64,000 nt of DNA from Avena insularis (lineage: Eukaryota > Streptophyta > Magnoliopsida > Poales > Poaceae). The notes under the pieces are model-generated. The model saw only the letters and a program-made list of their open reading frames with translations. It searched no databases and had not been told where the DNA came from. Below are positions 21,433 to 35,680 of the stretch, in pieces. Location: assembly GCA_023614405.1 (NCBI GenBank), contig JAJUPC010000232.1, forward strand, positions 372,001 to 436,000. Direction: 5' to 3'. The position numbers and the translations under genes are program-made. Each line of letters opens with the position of its first letter. The stretch's first letter is position 1.

Positions 21433-24400
21433 ATGTCTGTTCTTTTCATGAACCACATAAGGATGGGCCCACCAGTGTCATTTCATGTCTGTTCTTTTCA
21501 TGAACCACACCCAATGTCAGTGCATGTCTGTTCTATTCATGAACCACACCTAGTTGCACTGCATGTCTATTCTTTTCATGAACCACATAAGGATCTACCA
21601 GTGTCATTGCATGTCTTTTACTTCCATAAACCACATGTGGATCCACCGGTGTCATTGCATGTCTGTTCCTCTAAAGAAACCACATAAGGATCCACTAGTG
21701 TCATTGCGTCTGTGTTCTTCTCATGAACCACACCCAGTGTCATTGCATGTGTGTTCTTCTAAACAAACCACATAAGGATCCACCAGTGTCATTACCTGGC
21801 TTTTCTTTTCATGAACCACATAAGGATCCACCAGTGCCATTGCATGTCTGTTCTTGTCATGAATCACAGCAAGAGTCATTGCATGTCTTTTACTTCCATA
21901 AACCACATGTGGATCCACCTAGTGTGATTGCATGTTTGTTCCTCTAAAGAAACCACATAAGGATCCACCAGTGTCATTGCGTATCTGTTCTTTTCATGAA
22001 CCACACCAGTGTCATTCCATGTGTGTTCTTCTAAACAAACCACATAAGTCATTGCATGTCTGTTCTTTTCATGAACCACACCCAGTGTCATTGCATGTCT
22101 ATTCTTTTCATGAACCACGACTAGAGTCATTGCATGTCTATTCCTCTAAACAAACCACATAAGGATCCACTAGTGTCATTGCATGTCTGTTATTTTCATG
22201 AACCACATAAGGATCTACCAGTGTCATTGCATGTCTGTTCTTTTCATGAACCACAACCAGTGTCATTGCATGTCTTTTACTTCCATAAACCACATGTGGA
22301 TCCACCAGTGTCATTGCATGTCTCTTCCTTTAAACAAACCACATAAGGATCCACTAGTGTCATTGCGTGTGTGTTCTTCTCATGAACCACATAAGGATGG
22401 GCCCACCAGTGTCATTGCATGTCTGTTCTTTTCATAAACCACACCCAGTGTCAGTGCATGTATGTTCTATTCATGAACCACACCCAGTTTCACTGCATGT
22501 CCGTTTCTTTTCATGAACCACATAAGGATCTACCAGTTATTGCATGTCTTTTACTTCCATAAACCACATGTGGATCCACCGGTGTCATTGCATGTCCTGC
22601 TCCTCTAAACAAACCACATAAGGATCCACCGGTCATGGCGTGTGTGTTCTTCTCTGAACCACACCAGTGTCATTGCATGTGTGTTCTTCTAAACAAACCA
22701 CTTTTAAGGATCCACTAGTGTCATTGCATACTGTTCTTTTCATGAACCACATAAGGATCCACCAATGTCATTGCATGTCTGTTCTTTTCATGAATCACAG
22801 CTAGAGTCATTGGATGTCTTTTACTTCCATAAACCACATATGGATCCACCTAGTGTGATTGCATGTCTGTTCCTCTAAACAAAGCACATAAGGATCCACT
22901 AGTGTCATTGCGTGTCTGTTCTTTTCATGAACCACACCCAGTATCATTGCATGCGTGCTCTTCTAAACAAGCCACATAATGATCCACAAGTGTCATTGTC
23001 TATCTGTTCTTTTCATGAACCACACCCAGTGCCATTGCATGTGTGTTCTTCTAAACAAACCACATAAGTCGTTGCATGTCTGTTCTTTTCATGAACCACA
23101 TAAGGATGGGCCCACCAGTGTCATTGCATGTCTATTCTTTTCATGAACCACACCAAGTGTCACTGCATGTCAGTTCTTTTCATGAACCACATAAGGATCT
23201 ACCAGTGTCATTGCATGTCTTTTACTTCCATAAACCACACGTGGATCCACCGGTGTCATTGCATGTATGTTCCTCTAAACAAAACAAATAAGGATCCACC
23301 AGTGTCATTGCATGTGTGATCTTTTCATGAACTTCACCCAGTGTCATTGCATGTGTGTTCTTCTAAACAAAACAAATAAGGATCCACCAGTGTCATTTCC
23401 TGTCTGTTCTTTTCATGAACCACATAAGGATCCACCAGTGTCATTGGACGTCTGTTCTTTTCATCAATCACAGCTAGAGTCATTGCATGTCTTTTACTTC
23501 CATAAACCACATATGGATCCACCTAGTGTGATTGCATGTCAGTTCCTCTAAGTAAACCACATAAGGATCCACCAGTGTCATTGCATGTCTGTTCTTTTCA
23601 TGAACCACACCCAGTGTCACTACATGTTAGTTATTTTCATGAACCACATAAGGATCTACCAGAGTCACTGGATGTGTGTTCTTCTCATGAACCACACATG
23701 GATCCACCGTTGTCATTGCATGTCTGTTCCACTAAATAAACCACATAAGGATCCCCCAGTGTCATTGCGTGTGTGTTCTTTTCATGAACCACACACAGTG
23801 TCATTGCATGTGTGTTCTTCTAAACAAACCACATAAGGATCCACCAGTGTCATTGCATGTCTGTTATTTTCATGAACCACATAAGGATGGGCCCACCAGT
23901 GTCATTGCATGTCTGTTCTTTTCATGAACCACACCCAATGTCAGTGCATGTTTGTTCTATTCATGAACCACACCCAGTTTCACTGCATGTCTGTTCTTTT
24001 CTTGAACCACATAAGGATCTACCAGTGTCATTGCATGTGTTTTACTTCCATTAACCACATGTGGATCCACCGGTGTCATTGCATGTCTGTTCCTCTAAAG
24101 AAACCACATAAGGATCCACTAGTGTCATTGCGTCTGTGTTCTTCTCATGAACCACACCCAGTGTCATTGCATGTGTGTTCTTCTAAACAAACCACATAAG
24201 GATCCACCAGTGTCATTACCTGTCTTTTCTTTTCATGAACCACATAAGGATCCACCAGTGCCATTGCATGTCTGTTCTTGTCATGAATCACAGCTAGAGT
24301 CGTTGCATGTCTTTTACTTCCATAAACCACATGTGGATCCACCTAGTGTGATTGCATGTTTGTTCCTCTAAAGAAACCACATAAGGATCCACCAGTGTCA

Positions 24401-27400
24401 TTGCGTGTCTGTTCTTTTCATGAACCACACAGTGTCATTGCATGTGTGTTCTTCTAAACAAACCACATAAGGATCCACCAGTGTCACTGCATGTCTGTTC
24501 TTTTCATGAACCACATAAGGATGGGCCCACCAGTGTCATTTCATGTCTGTTCTTTTCATGAACCACACCCAATGTCAGTGCATGTCTGTTCTATTCATGA
24601 ACCACACCTAGTTGCACTGCATGTCTATTCTTTTCATGAACCACATAAGGATCTACCAGTGTCATTGCATGTCTTTTACTTCCATAAACCACATGTGGAT
24701 CCACCGGTGTCATTGCATGTCTGTTCCTCTAAAGAAACCACATAAGGATCCACTAGTGTCATTGCGTCTGTGTTCTTCTCATGAACCACACCCAGTGTCA
24801 TTGCATGTGTGTTCTTCTAAACAAACCACATAAGGATCCACCAGTGTCATTACCTGGCTTTTCTTTTCATGAACCACATAAGGATCCACCAGTGCCATTG
24901 CATGTCTGTTCTTGTCATGAATCACAGCAAGAGTCATTGCATGTATTTTACTTCCATAAACCACATGTGGATCCACCTAGTGTGATTGCATGTTTGTTCC
25001 TCTAAAGAAACCACATAAGGATCCACCAGTGTCATTGCGTATCTGTTCTTTTCATGAACCACACCAGTGTCATTGCATGTGTGTTCTTCTAAACAAACCA
25101 CATAAGTCATTGCATGTCTGTTCTTTTCATGAACCACACCCAGTGTCATTGCATGTCTGTTCTTTTCATGAACCACGACTAGAGTCATTGCATGTCTATT
25201 CCTCTAAACAAACCACATAAGGATCCACTAGTGTCATTGCATGTCTGTTATTTTCATGAACCACATAAGGATCTACCAGTGTCATTGCATGTCTGTTCTT
25301 TTCATGAACCACAACCAGTGTCATTGCATGTCTTTTACTTCCATAAACCACATGTGGATCCACCAGTGTCATTGCATGTCTCTTCCTTTAAACAAACCAC
25401 ATAAGGATCCACTAGTGTCATTGCGTGTGTGTTCTTCTCATGAACCACATAAGGATGGGCCCACCAGTGTCATTGCATGTCTGTTCTTTTCATAAACCAC
25501 ACCCAGTGTCAGTGCATGTATGTTCTATTCATGAACCACACCCAGTTTCACTGCATGTCTGTTCTTTTCATGAACCACATAAGGATCTACCAGTGTTATT
25601 GCATGTCTTTTACTTCCATAAACCACATGTGGATCCACTGGTGTCATTGCATGTCTGTTCCTCTAAACAAACCACATAAGGATCCACCAGTGTCATGGCG
25701 TGTGTGTTCTTCTCCTGAACCACACCCAGTGTCATTGCATGTGTGTTCTTCTAAACAAACCACTTTTAAGGATCCACTAGTGTCATTGCCTGTCTGTTCT
25801 TTTCATGAACCACATAAGGATCCACCAATGTCATTGCATGTCTGTTCTTTTCATGAATCACAGCTAGAGTCATTGGATGTCTTTTACTTCCATAAACCAC
25901 ATATGGATCCACCTAGTGTGATTGCATGTCTGTTCCTCTAAACAAAGCACATAAGGATCCACTAGTGTCATTGCGTGTCTGTTCTTTTCATGAACCACAC
26001 CCAGTATCATTGCATGCGTGCTCTTCTAAACAAGCCACATAATGATCCACAAGTGTCATTGTCTATCTGTTCTTTTCATGAACCACACCCAGTGTCATTG
26101 CATGTGTGTTCTTCTAAACAAACCACATAAGTCGTTGCATGTCTGTTCTTTTCATGAACCACATAAGGATGGGCCCACCAGTGTCATTGCATGTCTATTC
26201 TTTTCATGAACCACACCAAGTGTCACTGCATGTCAGTTCTTTTCATGAACCACATAAGGATCTACCAGTGTCATTGCATGTCTTTTACTTCCATAAACCA
26301 CACGTGGATCCACCGGTGTCATTGCATGTATGTTCCTCTAAACAAAACAAATAAGGATCCACCAGTGTCATTGCATGTGTGATCTTTTCATGAACTTCAC
26401 CCAGTGTCATTGCATGTGTGTTCTTCTAAACAAAACAAATAAGGATCCACCAGTGTCCTTTCCTGTCTGTTCTTTTCATGAACCACATAAGGATCCACCA
26501 GTGTCATTGGACGTCTGTTCTTTTCATCAATCACAGCTAGAGTCATTGCATGTCTTTTACTTCCATAAACCACATATGGATCCACCTAGTGTGATTGCAT
26601 GTCAGTTCCTCTAAGTAAACCACATAAGGATCCACCAGTGTCATTGCATGTCTGTTCTTTTCATGAACCACACCCAGTGTCACTACATGTTAGTTATTTT
26701 CATGAACCACATAAGGATCTACCAGAGTCACTGGATGTGTGTTCTTCTCATGAACCACACATGGATCCACCGGTGTCATTGCATGTCTGTTCCACTAAAT
26801 AAACAACATAAGGATCCCCCAGTGTCATTGCGTGTGTGTTCTTTTCATGAACCACACACAGTGTCATTGCATGTGTGTTCTTCTAAACAAACCACATAAG
26901 GATCCACCAGTGTCATTGCATGTCTGTTATTTTCATGAACCACATAAGGATGGGCCCACCAGTGTCATTGCATGTCTGTTCTTTTCATGAACCACACCCA
27001 ATGTCAGTGCATGTTTGTTCTATTCATGAACCACACCCAGTTTCACTGCATGTCTGTTCTTTTCTTGAACCACATAAGGATCTACCAGTGTCATTGCATG
27101 TGTTTTACTTCCATTAACCACATGTGGATCCACCGGTGTCATTGCATGTCTGTTCCTCTAAAGAAACCACATAAGGATCCACTAGTGTCATTGCGTCTGT
27201 GTTCTTCTCATTAACCACACCCAGTGTCATTGCATGTGTGTTCTTCTAAACAAACCACATAAGGATCCACCAGTGTCATTACCTGTCTTTTCTTTTCATG
27301 AACCACATAAGGATCCACCAGTGCCATTGCATGTCTGTTCTTGTCATGAATCACAGCTAGAGTCATTGCATGTCTTTTACTTCCATAAACCACATGTGGA

Positions 27401-30400
27401 TCCACCTAGTGTGATTGCATGTTTGTTCCTCTAAAGAAACCACATAAGGATCCACCAGTGTCATTGCGTGTCTGTTCTTTTCATGAACCACACAGTGTCA
27501 TTGCATGTGTGTTCTTCTAAACAAACCACATAAGGATCCACCAGTGTCATTGCATGTCTGTTCTTTTCATGAACCACATAAGGATGGGCCCACCAGTGTC
27601 ATTGCATGTCTGTTCTTTTCATGAACCAGACCCAATGTTAGTGCATGTTTGTTCTATTCATGAACCACACCCAGTTTCACTGCATGTCTGTTCTTTTCTT
27701 GAACCACGTAAGGATGTACCAGTGTCATTGCATGTCTTTTACTTCCATAAACCACATGTGGATCCACCGGTGTCATTGCATGTGTGTTCTTATAAACAAA
27801 CCACATAAGGAACACCAGTGTCATTGCATGTCTGTTCTTTTCATGAACCACATAAGGATGGGCCCATCAGTGTCATTGCATGTCCGTTCTTTTCGTGAAC
27901 CACACCCAGTGTCAGTGCATGTTTGTTCTATTCATGAACCACACCCAGTTTCACTACATGTCTGTTCTTTTCTTGAACCACATAAGGATCTACCAGTGTC
28001 ATTGCATGTCTTTTACTTCCATAAACCACATGTGGATCCACCGGTGTCATTGCATGTCTGTTCCTCTAAAGAAACCACATAAGGATCCACTAGTGTCATT
28101 GCGTCTGTGTTCTTCTCATGAACCACACCCAGTGTCATTGCATGTGTGTTCTTCTAAACAAACCACATCAGGATCCACCAGTGTCATTACCTGTATTTTC
28201 TTTTCATGAACCACATAAGGATCCACCAGTGCCATTGCATGTCTGTTCTTGTCATGAATCACAGCTAGAGTCATTGCATGTCTTTTACTTCCATAGACCA
28301 CATGTGGATCCACCTAGTGTGATTGCATGTCTATTCCTCTCAACAAAGGACATAAGGATCCACTAGTGTCATTGCGTGTCTGTTCTTTTCATGAACCACA
28401 CCAGTGTCATTGCATGTGTGTTCTTCTAAACAAACCACATAAGTCATTGCATGTCTGTTCTTTTCATGAACCACACCCAGTGTCATTGCATGTCTGTTCT
28501 TTTCATGAACCACGACTAGAGTCATTGCATGTCTATTCCTCTAAACAAACCACATAAGGAACCACTAGTGTCATTGCATGTCTGTTATTTTCATGAACCA
28601 CATAAGGATCTACCAGTGTCATTGCATGTCTGTTCTTTTCATGAACCACAACCAGTGTCATTGCATGTCTTTTACTACCATAAACCACATGTGGATCCAC
28701 CAGTGTCATTGCATGTCTCTTCCTTTAAACAAACCACATAAGGATCCACTAGTGTCATTGCGTGTGTGTTCTTCTCATGAACCACATAAGGATGGGCCCA
28801 CCAGTGTCATTGCATGTCTGTTCTTTTCATAAACCACACCCAGTGTCAGTGCATGTCTGTTCTATTCATGAACCACACCCAGTTTCACTGCATGTCTGTT
28901 CTTTTCATGAACCACATAAGGATCTACCAGTGTTATTGCATGTCTTTTACTTCCATAAACCACATGTGGATCCACTGGTGTCATTGCATGTCTGTTCCTC
29001 TAAACAAACCACATAAGGATCCACCAGTGTCATGGCGTGTGTTCTTCTCCTGAACCACACCCGGGTCATTGCATGTGTGTTCTTCTAAACAAACCACTTT
29101 AAGGATCCACTAGTGTCATTGCACATCTGTTTCTTTTCATGAACCACATAAGGATCCACCAATGTCATTGCATGTCTGTTCTTTTCATGAATCACAGCTA
29201 GAGTCATTGGATGTCTTTTACTTCCATAAACCACATATGGATCCACCTAGTGTGATTGCATGTCTGTTCCTCTAAACAAAGCACATAAGGATCCACTAGT
29301 GTCATTGCGTGTCTATTCTTTTCATGAACCACACCCAGTATCATTGCATGCGTGCTCTTCTAAACAAGCCACATAAGGATCCACAAGTGTCATTGCCTAT
29401 CTGTTCTTTTCATGAACCACACCCAGTGTCATTGCATGTGTGTTCTTCTAAACAAACCACATAAGTCGTTGCATGTCTGTTCTTTTCATGAACCACATAA
29501 GGATGGGCCCACCAGTGTCATTGCATGTCTATTCTTTTCATGAACCACACCAAGTGTCACTGCATGTCAGTTCTTTTCATGAACCACATAAGGATCTACC
29601 AGTGTCATTGCATGTCTTTTACTTCCATAAACCACACGTGGATCCACCGGTGTCATTGCATGTATGTTCCTCTAAACAAAACAAATAAGGATCCACCAAT
29701 GTCATTGCATGTGTGATCTTTTCATGAACTTCACCCAGTGTCATTGCATGTGTGTTCTTCTAAACAAAACAAATAAGGATCCACCAGTGTCATTTCCTGT
29801 CTGTTCTTTTCATGAACCACATAAGGATCCACCAGTGTCATTGGACGTCTGTTCTTTTCATCAATCACAGCTAGAGTCATTGCATGTCTTTTACTTCCAT
29901 AAACCACATATGGATCCACCAAGTGTGATTGCATGTCAGTTCCTCTAAGTAAACCACATAAGGATCCACCAGTGTCATTGCATGTCTGTTCTTTTCATGA
30001 ACCACACCCAGTGTCACTACATGTTAGTTATTTTCATGAAACAAATAAGTATCTACTAGTCTCATAGGATGTGTGTTCTTCTCATGAACCACACATGGAT
30101 CCACCGGTGTCATTGCATGTCTGTTCCACTAAACAAACCACATAAGGATCCCCCAGTGTCATTGCGTGTGTGTTCTTTTCATGAACCACGCACAGTGTCA
30201 TTGCATGTGTGTTCTTCTAAACAAACCACATAAGGATCCACCAGTGTCATTGCATGTCTGTTATTTTCATGAACCACATAAGGATGGGCCCACCAGTGTC
30301 ATTGCATGTCTGTTCTTTTCATGAACCACACCCAATGTCAGTGCATGTTTGTTCTATTCATGAACCACACCCAGTTTCACTGCATGTCTGTTCTTTTCTT

Positions 30401-30890
30401 GAACCACATAAGGATCTACCAGTGTCATTGCATGTGTTTTACTTCCATTAACCACATGTGGATCCACCGGTGTCATTGCATGTCTGTTCCTCTAAAGAAA
30501 CCACATAAGGATCCACTAGTGTCATTGCGTCTGTGTTCTTCTCATGAACCACACCCAGTGTCATTGCATGTGTGTTCTTCTAAACAAACCACATAAGGAT
30601 CCACCAGTGTCATTACCTGTCTTTTCTTTTCATGAACCACATAAGGATCCACCAGTGCCATTGCATGTCTGTTCTTGTCATGAATCACAGCTAGAGTCAT
30701 TGCATGTCTTATACTTCCATAAACCACATGTGGATCCACCTAGTGTGATTGCATGTTTGTTCCTCTAAAGAAACCACATAAGGATCCACCAGTGTCATTG
30801 CGTGTCTGTTCTTTTCATGAACCACACACAGTGTCATTGCATGTGTGTTCTTCTAAACAAACCACATAAGGATCCACCAGTGTCATTTCA
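21433..30890 (+). repeat. Higher-order repeats of about 3,060 and 3,336 bp, successive copies
   Basis: Markers at 21433, 24491 and 27554 are 3,058-3,063 bp apart. The next copy is at 30890, 3,336 bp on. Within these, 23076 recurs at 26139 and 29473, and 23857 at 26920 and 30254, with identical or nearly identical sequence. A private indel, CCACTTTTAAGG (CCACTTTAAGG in the last copy), appears only at about 22690, 25762 and 29095. The 3.34-kb unit contains the ATAAGGAACACC insertion block near 27800. Confidence 0.85.
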
Positions 30891-33800
30891 TGTCTGTTCT
30901 TTTCATGAACCACATAAGGATGGGCCCACCAGTGTCATTGCATGTCTGTTCTTTTCATGAACCAGACCCAATGTTAGTGCATGTTTGTTCTATTCATGAA
31001 CCACACCCAGTTTCACTGCATGTCTGTTCTTTTCTTGAACCACGTAAGGATGTACCAGTGTCATTGCATGTCTTTTACTTCCATAAACCACATGTGGATC
31101 CACCGGTGTCATTGCATGTGTGTTCTTATAAACAAACCACATAAGGAACACCAGTGTCATTGCATGTCTGTTCTTTTCATGAACCACATAAGGATGGGCC
31201 CATCAGTGTCATTGCATGTCCGTTCTTTTCGTGAACCACACCCAGTGTCAGTGCATGTTTGTTCTATTCATGAACCACACCCAGTTTCACTACATGTCTG
31301 TTCTTTTCTTGAACCACATAAGGATCTACCAGTGTCATTGCATGTCTTTTACTTCCATAAACCACATGTGGATCCACCGGTGTCATTGCATGTCTGTTCC
31401 TCTAAAGAAACCACATAAGGATCCACTAGTGTCATTGCGTCTGTGTTCTTCAAATGAACTACACCCAGTGTCATTGCATGTGTGTTCTTCTAAACAAACC
31501 ACATCAGGATCCACCAGTGTCATTACCTGTATTTTCTTTTCATGAACCACATAAGGATCCACCAGTGCCATTGCATGTCTGTTCTTGTCATGAATCACAG
31601 CTAGAGTCATTGCATGTCTTTTACTTCCATAAACCACATGTGGATCCACCTAGTGTGATTGCATGTTTGTTCCTCTAAAGAAACCACATAAGGATCCACC
31701 AGTGTAATTGCGTGTCTGTTCTTTTCATGAACCACACCAGTGTCATTGCATGTGTGTTCTTCTAAACAAACCACATAAGTCATTGCATGTCTGTTCTTTT
31801 CATGAACCACACCCGGTGTCATTGCATGTCTGTTCTTTTCATGAACCACGACTAGAGCATTGCATGTCTATTCCTCTAAACAAACCACATAAGGATCCAC
31901 TAGTGTCATTGCATGTCTGTTATTTTCATGAACCACATAAGGATCTACCAGTGTCATTGCATGTCTGTTCTTTTCATGAACCACAACCAGTGTCATTGCA
32001 TGTCTTTTACTTCCATAAACCACATGTGGATCCACCAGTGTCATTGCATGTCTCTTCCTTTAAACAAACCACATAAGGATCCACTAGTGTCATTGCGTGT
32101 GTGTTCTTCTCACGAACCACATAAGGATGGCCCACGAGTGTCATTGCATGTCTGTTCTTTTCATGAACCACACCCAGTGTCAGTGCATGTCTGTTCTATT
32201 CATGAACCACACCCAGTTTCATTGCATGTCTATTCTTTTCATGAACCACATAAGGATCTACCAGTGTCATTGCATGTCTTTTACTTCCATAAACCACATG
32301 TGGATCCACTGGTGTCATTGCATGTCTGTTCCTCTAAACAAACCACATAAGGATCCACCAGTGTCATGGCGTGTTTGTTCTTCTCCTGAACCACACCCAG
32401 TGCCATTGCATGTGTGTTCTTCTAAACAAACCACATAAGGATCCACTAGTGTCATACACTGATTCTTTTCATGAACCACATAAGGATCCACCAGTGTCAT
32501 TGCATGTCTGTTCTTTTCATGAATCACAGCTAGAGTCATTGCATGTCTTTTACTTCCATAAACCACATGTGGATCCACCTAGTGTGATTGCATGTTTGTT
32601 CCTCTAAAGAAAACCACATAAGGATCCACCAGTGTCATTGCGTGTCTGTTCTTTTCATGAACCACACACAGTGTCATTGCATGTGTGTTCTTCTAAACAA
32701 ACCACATAAGGATCCACCAGTGTCATTGCATGTCTGTTCTTTTCATGAACCACATAAGGATGGGCCAACCAGTGTCATTGCATGTCTGTTCTTTTCATGA
32801 ACCAGACCCAATGTTAGTGCATGTTTGTTCTATTCATGAACCACACCCAGTTTCACTGCATGTCTGTTCTTTTCTTGAACCACATAAGGATCTACCAGTG
32901 TCGTTGCATGTCTTTTACTTCCATAAACCACATGTGGATCCACCTAGTGTGATTGCATGTTTGTTCCTCTAAAGAAACCACATAAGGATCCACCAGTGTC
33001 ATTGCGTGTCTGTTCTTTTCATGAACCACACCAGTGTCATTGCATGTGTGTTCTTCTAAACAAACCACATAAGTCATTGCATGTCTGTTCTTTTCATGAA
33101 CCACACCCGGTGTCATTGCATGTCTGTTCTTTTCGTGAACCACGACTAGAGTCATTGCATGTCTATTCCTCTAAACAAACCACATAAGGATCCACTAGTG
33201 TCATTGCATGTCTGTTATTTTCATGAACCACATAAGGATCTACCAGTGTCATTGCATGTCTGTTCTTTTCATGAACCACAACCAGTGTCATTGCATGTCT
33301 TTTACTTCCATAAACCACATGTGGATCCACCAGTGTCATTGCATGTCTCTTCCTTTAAACAAACCACATAAGGATCCACTAGTGTCATTGCGTGTGTGTT
33401 CTTCTCACGAACCACATAAGGATGGCCCACGAGTGTCATTGCATGTCTGTTCTATTCATGAACCACACCCAGTTTCATTGCATGTCTATTCTTTTCATGA
33501 ACCACATAAGGATCTACCAGTGTCATTGCATGTCTTTTACTTCCATAAACCACATGTGGATCCACTGGTGTCATTGCATGTCTGTTCCTCTAAACAAACC
33601 ACATAAGGATCCACCAGTGTCATGGCGTGTTTGTTCTTCTCCTGAACCACACCCAGTGCCATTGCATGTGTGTTCTTCTAAACAAACCACATAAGGATCC
33701 ACTAGTGTCATTGCCTGTCTGTTCTTTTCATGAACCACATAAGGATCCACCAGTGTCATTGCATGTCTGTTCTTTTCATGAATCACAGCTAGAGTCATTG

Positions 33801-35680
33801 CATGTCTTTTACTTCCATAAACCACATGTGGATCCACCTAGTGTGATTGCATGTTTGTTCCTCTAAAGAAACCACATAAGGATCCACCAGTGTCATTGCG
33901 TGTCTGTTCTTTTCATGAACCACACACAGTGTCATTGCATGTGTGTTCTTCTAAACAAACCACATAAGGATCCACCAGTGTCATTGCATGTCTGTTCTTT
34001 TCATGAACCACATAAGGATGGGCCAACCAGTGTCATTGCATGTCTGTTCTTTTCATGAACCAGACCCAATGTTAGTGCATGTTTGTTCTATTCATGAACC
34101 ACACCCAGTTTCACTGCATGTCTATTCTTTTCTTGAACCACATAAGGATCTACCAGTGTCGTTGCATGTCTTTTACTTCCATAAACCACATGTGGATCCA
34201 CCGGTGTCATTGCATGTGTGTTCTTATAAACAAACCACATAAGGAACACCAGTGTCATTGCATGTCTGTTCTTTTCATGAACCACACCCAGTGTCAGTGC
34301 ATGTTTGTTCTATTCATGAACCACACCCAGTTTCACTACATGTCTGTTCTTTTCTTGAACCACATAAGGATCTACCAGTGTCATTGCATGTCTTTTACTT
34401 CCACAAACCACATGTGGATCCACCGGTGTCATTGCATGTCTGTTCCTCTAAAGAAACCACATAAGGATCCACTAGTGTCATTGCGTCTGTGTTCTTCAAA
34501 TTAACTACACCCAGTGTCATTGCATGTGTGTTCTTCTAAACAAACCACATCAGGATCCACCAGTGTCATTACCTGTATTTTCTTTTCATGAACCACATAA
34601 GGATCCACCAGTGCCATTGCATGTCTGTTCTTGTCATGAATCACAGCTAGAGTCATTGCATGTCTTTTACTTCCATAAACCACATGTGGATCCACCTAGT
34701 GTGATTGCATGTTTGTTCCTCTAAAGAAACCACATAAGGATCCACCAGTGTCATTGCGTGTCTGTTATTTTCATGAACCACACCAGTGTCATTGCATGTG
34801 TGTTCTTCTAAACAAACCACATAAGTCATTGCATGTCTGTTCTTTTCATGAACCACACCCGGTGTCATTGCATGTCTGTTCTTTTCATGAACCACGACTA
34901 GAGTCATTGCATGTCTATTCCTCTAAACAAACCACATAAGGATCCACTAGTGTCATTGCATATACATTATTTTCATGAACCACATAAGGATCTACCAGTG
35001 TCATTGCATGTCTGTTCTTTTCATGAACCACAACCAGTGTCATTGCATGTCTTTTACTTCCATAAACCACATGTGGATCCACCAGTGTCATTGCATGTCT
35101 CTTCCTTTAAACAAACCACATAAGGATCCACTAGTGTCATTGCGTGTGTGTTCTTCTCACGAACCACATAAGGACGGCCCACGAGTGTCATTGCATGTCT
35201 GTTCTTTTCATGAACCACACCCAGTGTCAGTGCTTGTCTGTTCTATTCATGAACCACACCCAGTTTCATTGCATGTCTATTCTTTTCATGAACCACATAA
35301 GGATCTACTAGTGTCATTGCATGTCTTTTACTTCCATAAACCACATTTGGATCCACTGGTGTCATTGCATGTCTGTTCCTCTAAACAAACCACATAAGGA
35401 TCCACCAGTGTCATGGCGTGTTTGTTCTTCTCCTGAACCACACCCAGTGCCATTGCATGTGTGTTCTTCTAAACAAACCACATAAGGATCCACTAGTGTC
35501 ATTGCCTGTCTGTTCTTTTCATGAACCACATAAGGATCCACCAGTGTCATTGCATGTCTATTCTTTTCATGAATCACAGCTAGAGTCATTGCATGTCTTT
35601 TACTTCCATAAACCACATATGGATGCACCTAGTGTGATTGCATGTCTATTCCTCTCAACAAAGGACATAAGGATCCACTA
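30890..35680 (+). repeat. Shortened higher-order repeats (about 1.26-1.30 and 1.75-1.79 kb)
   Basis: The sequence at 31913 recurs at 33208 (1,295 bp) and about 34960. 32730 recurs at 33988 (1,258 bp), and 33627 at 35418 (1,791 bp). The block carries private variants GATGGGCCAACC (32759, 34018) and GGCCCACGAGTG (about 32130, 33423, 35176), showing local homogenisation apart from the neighbouring 3-kb repeats. Confidence 0.75.
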
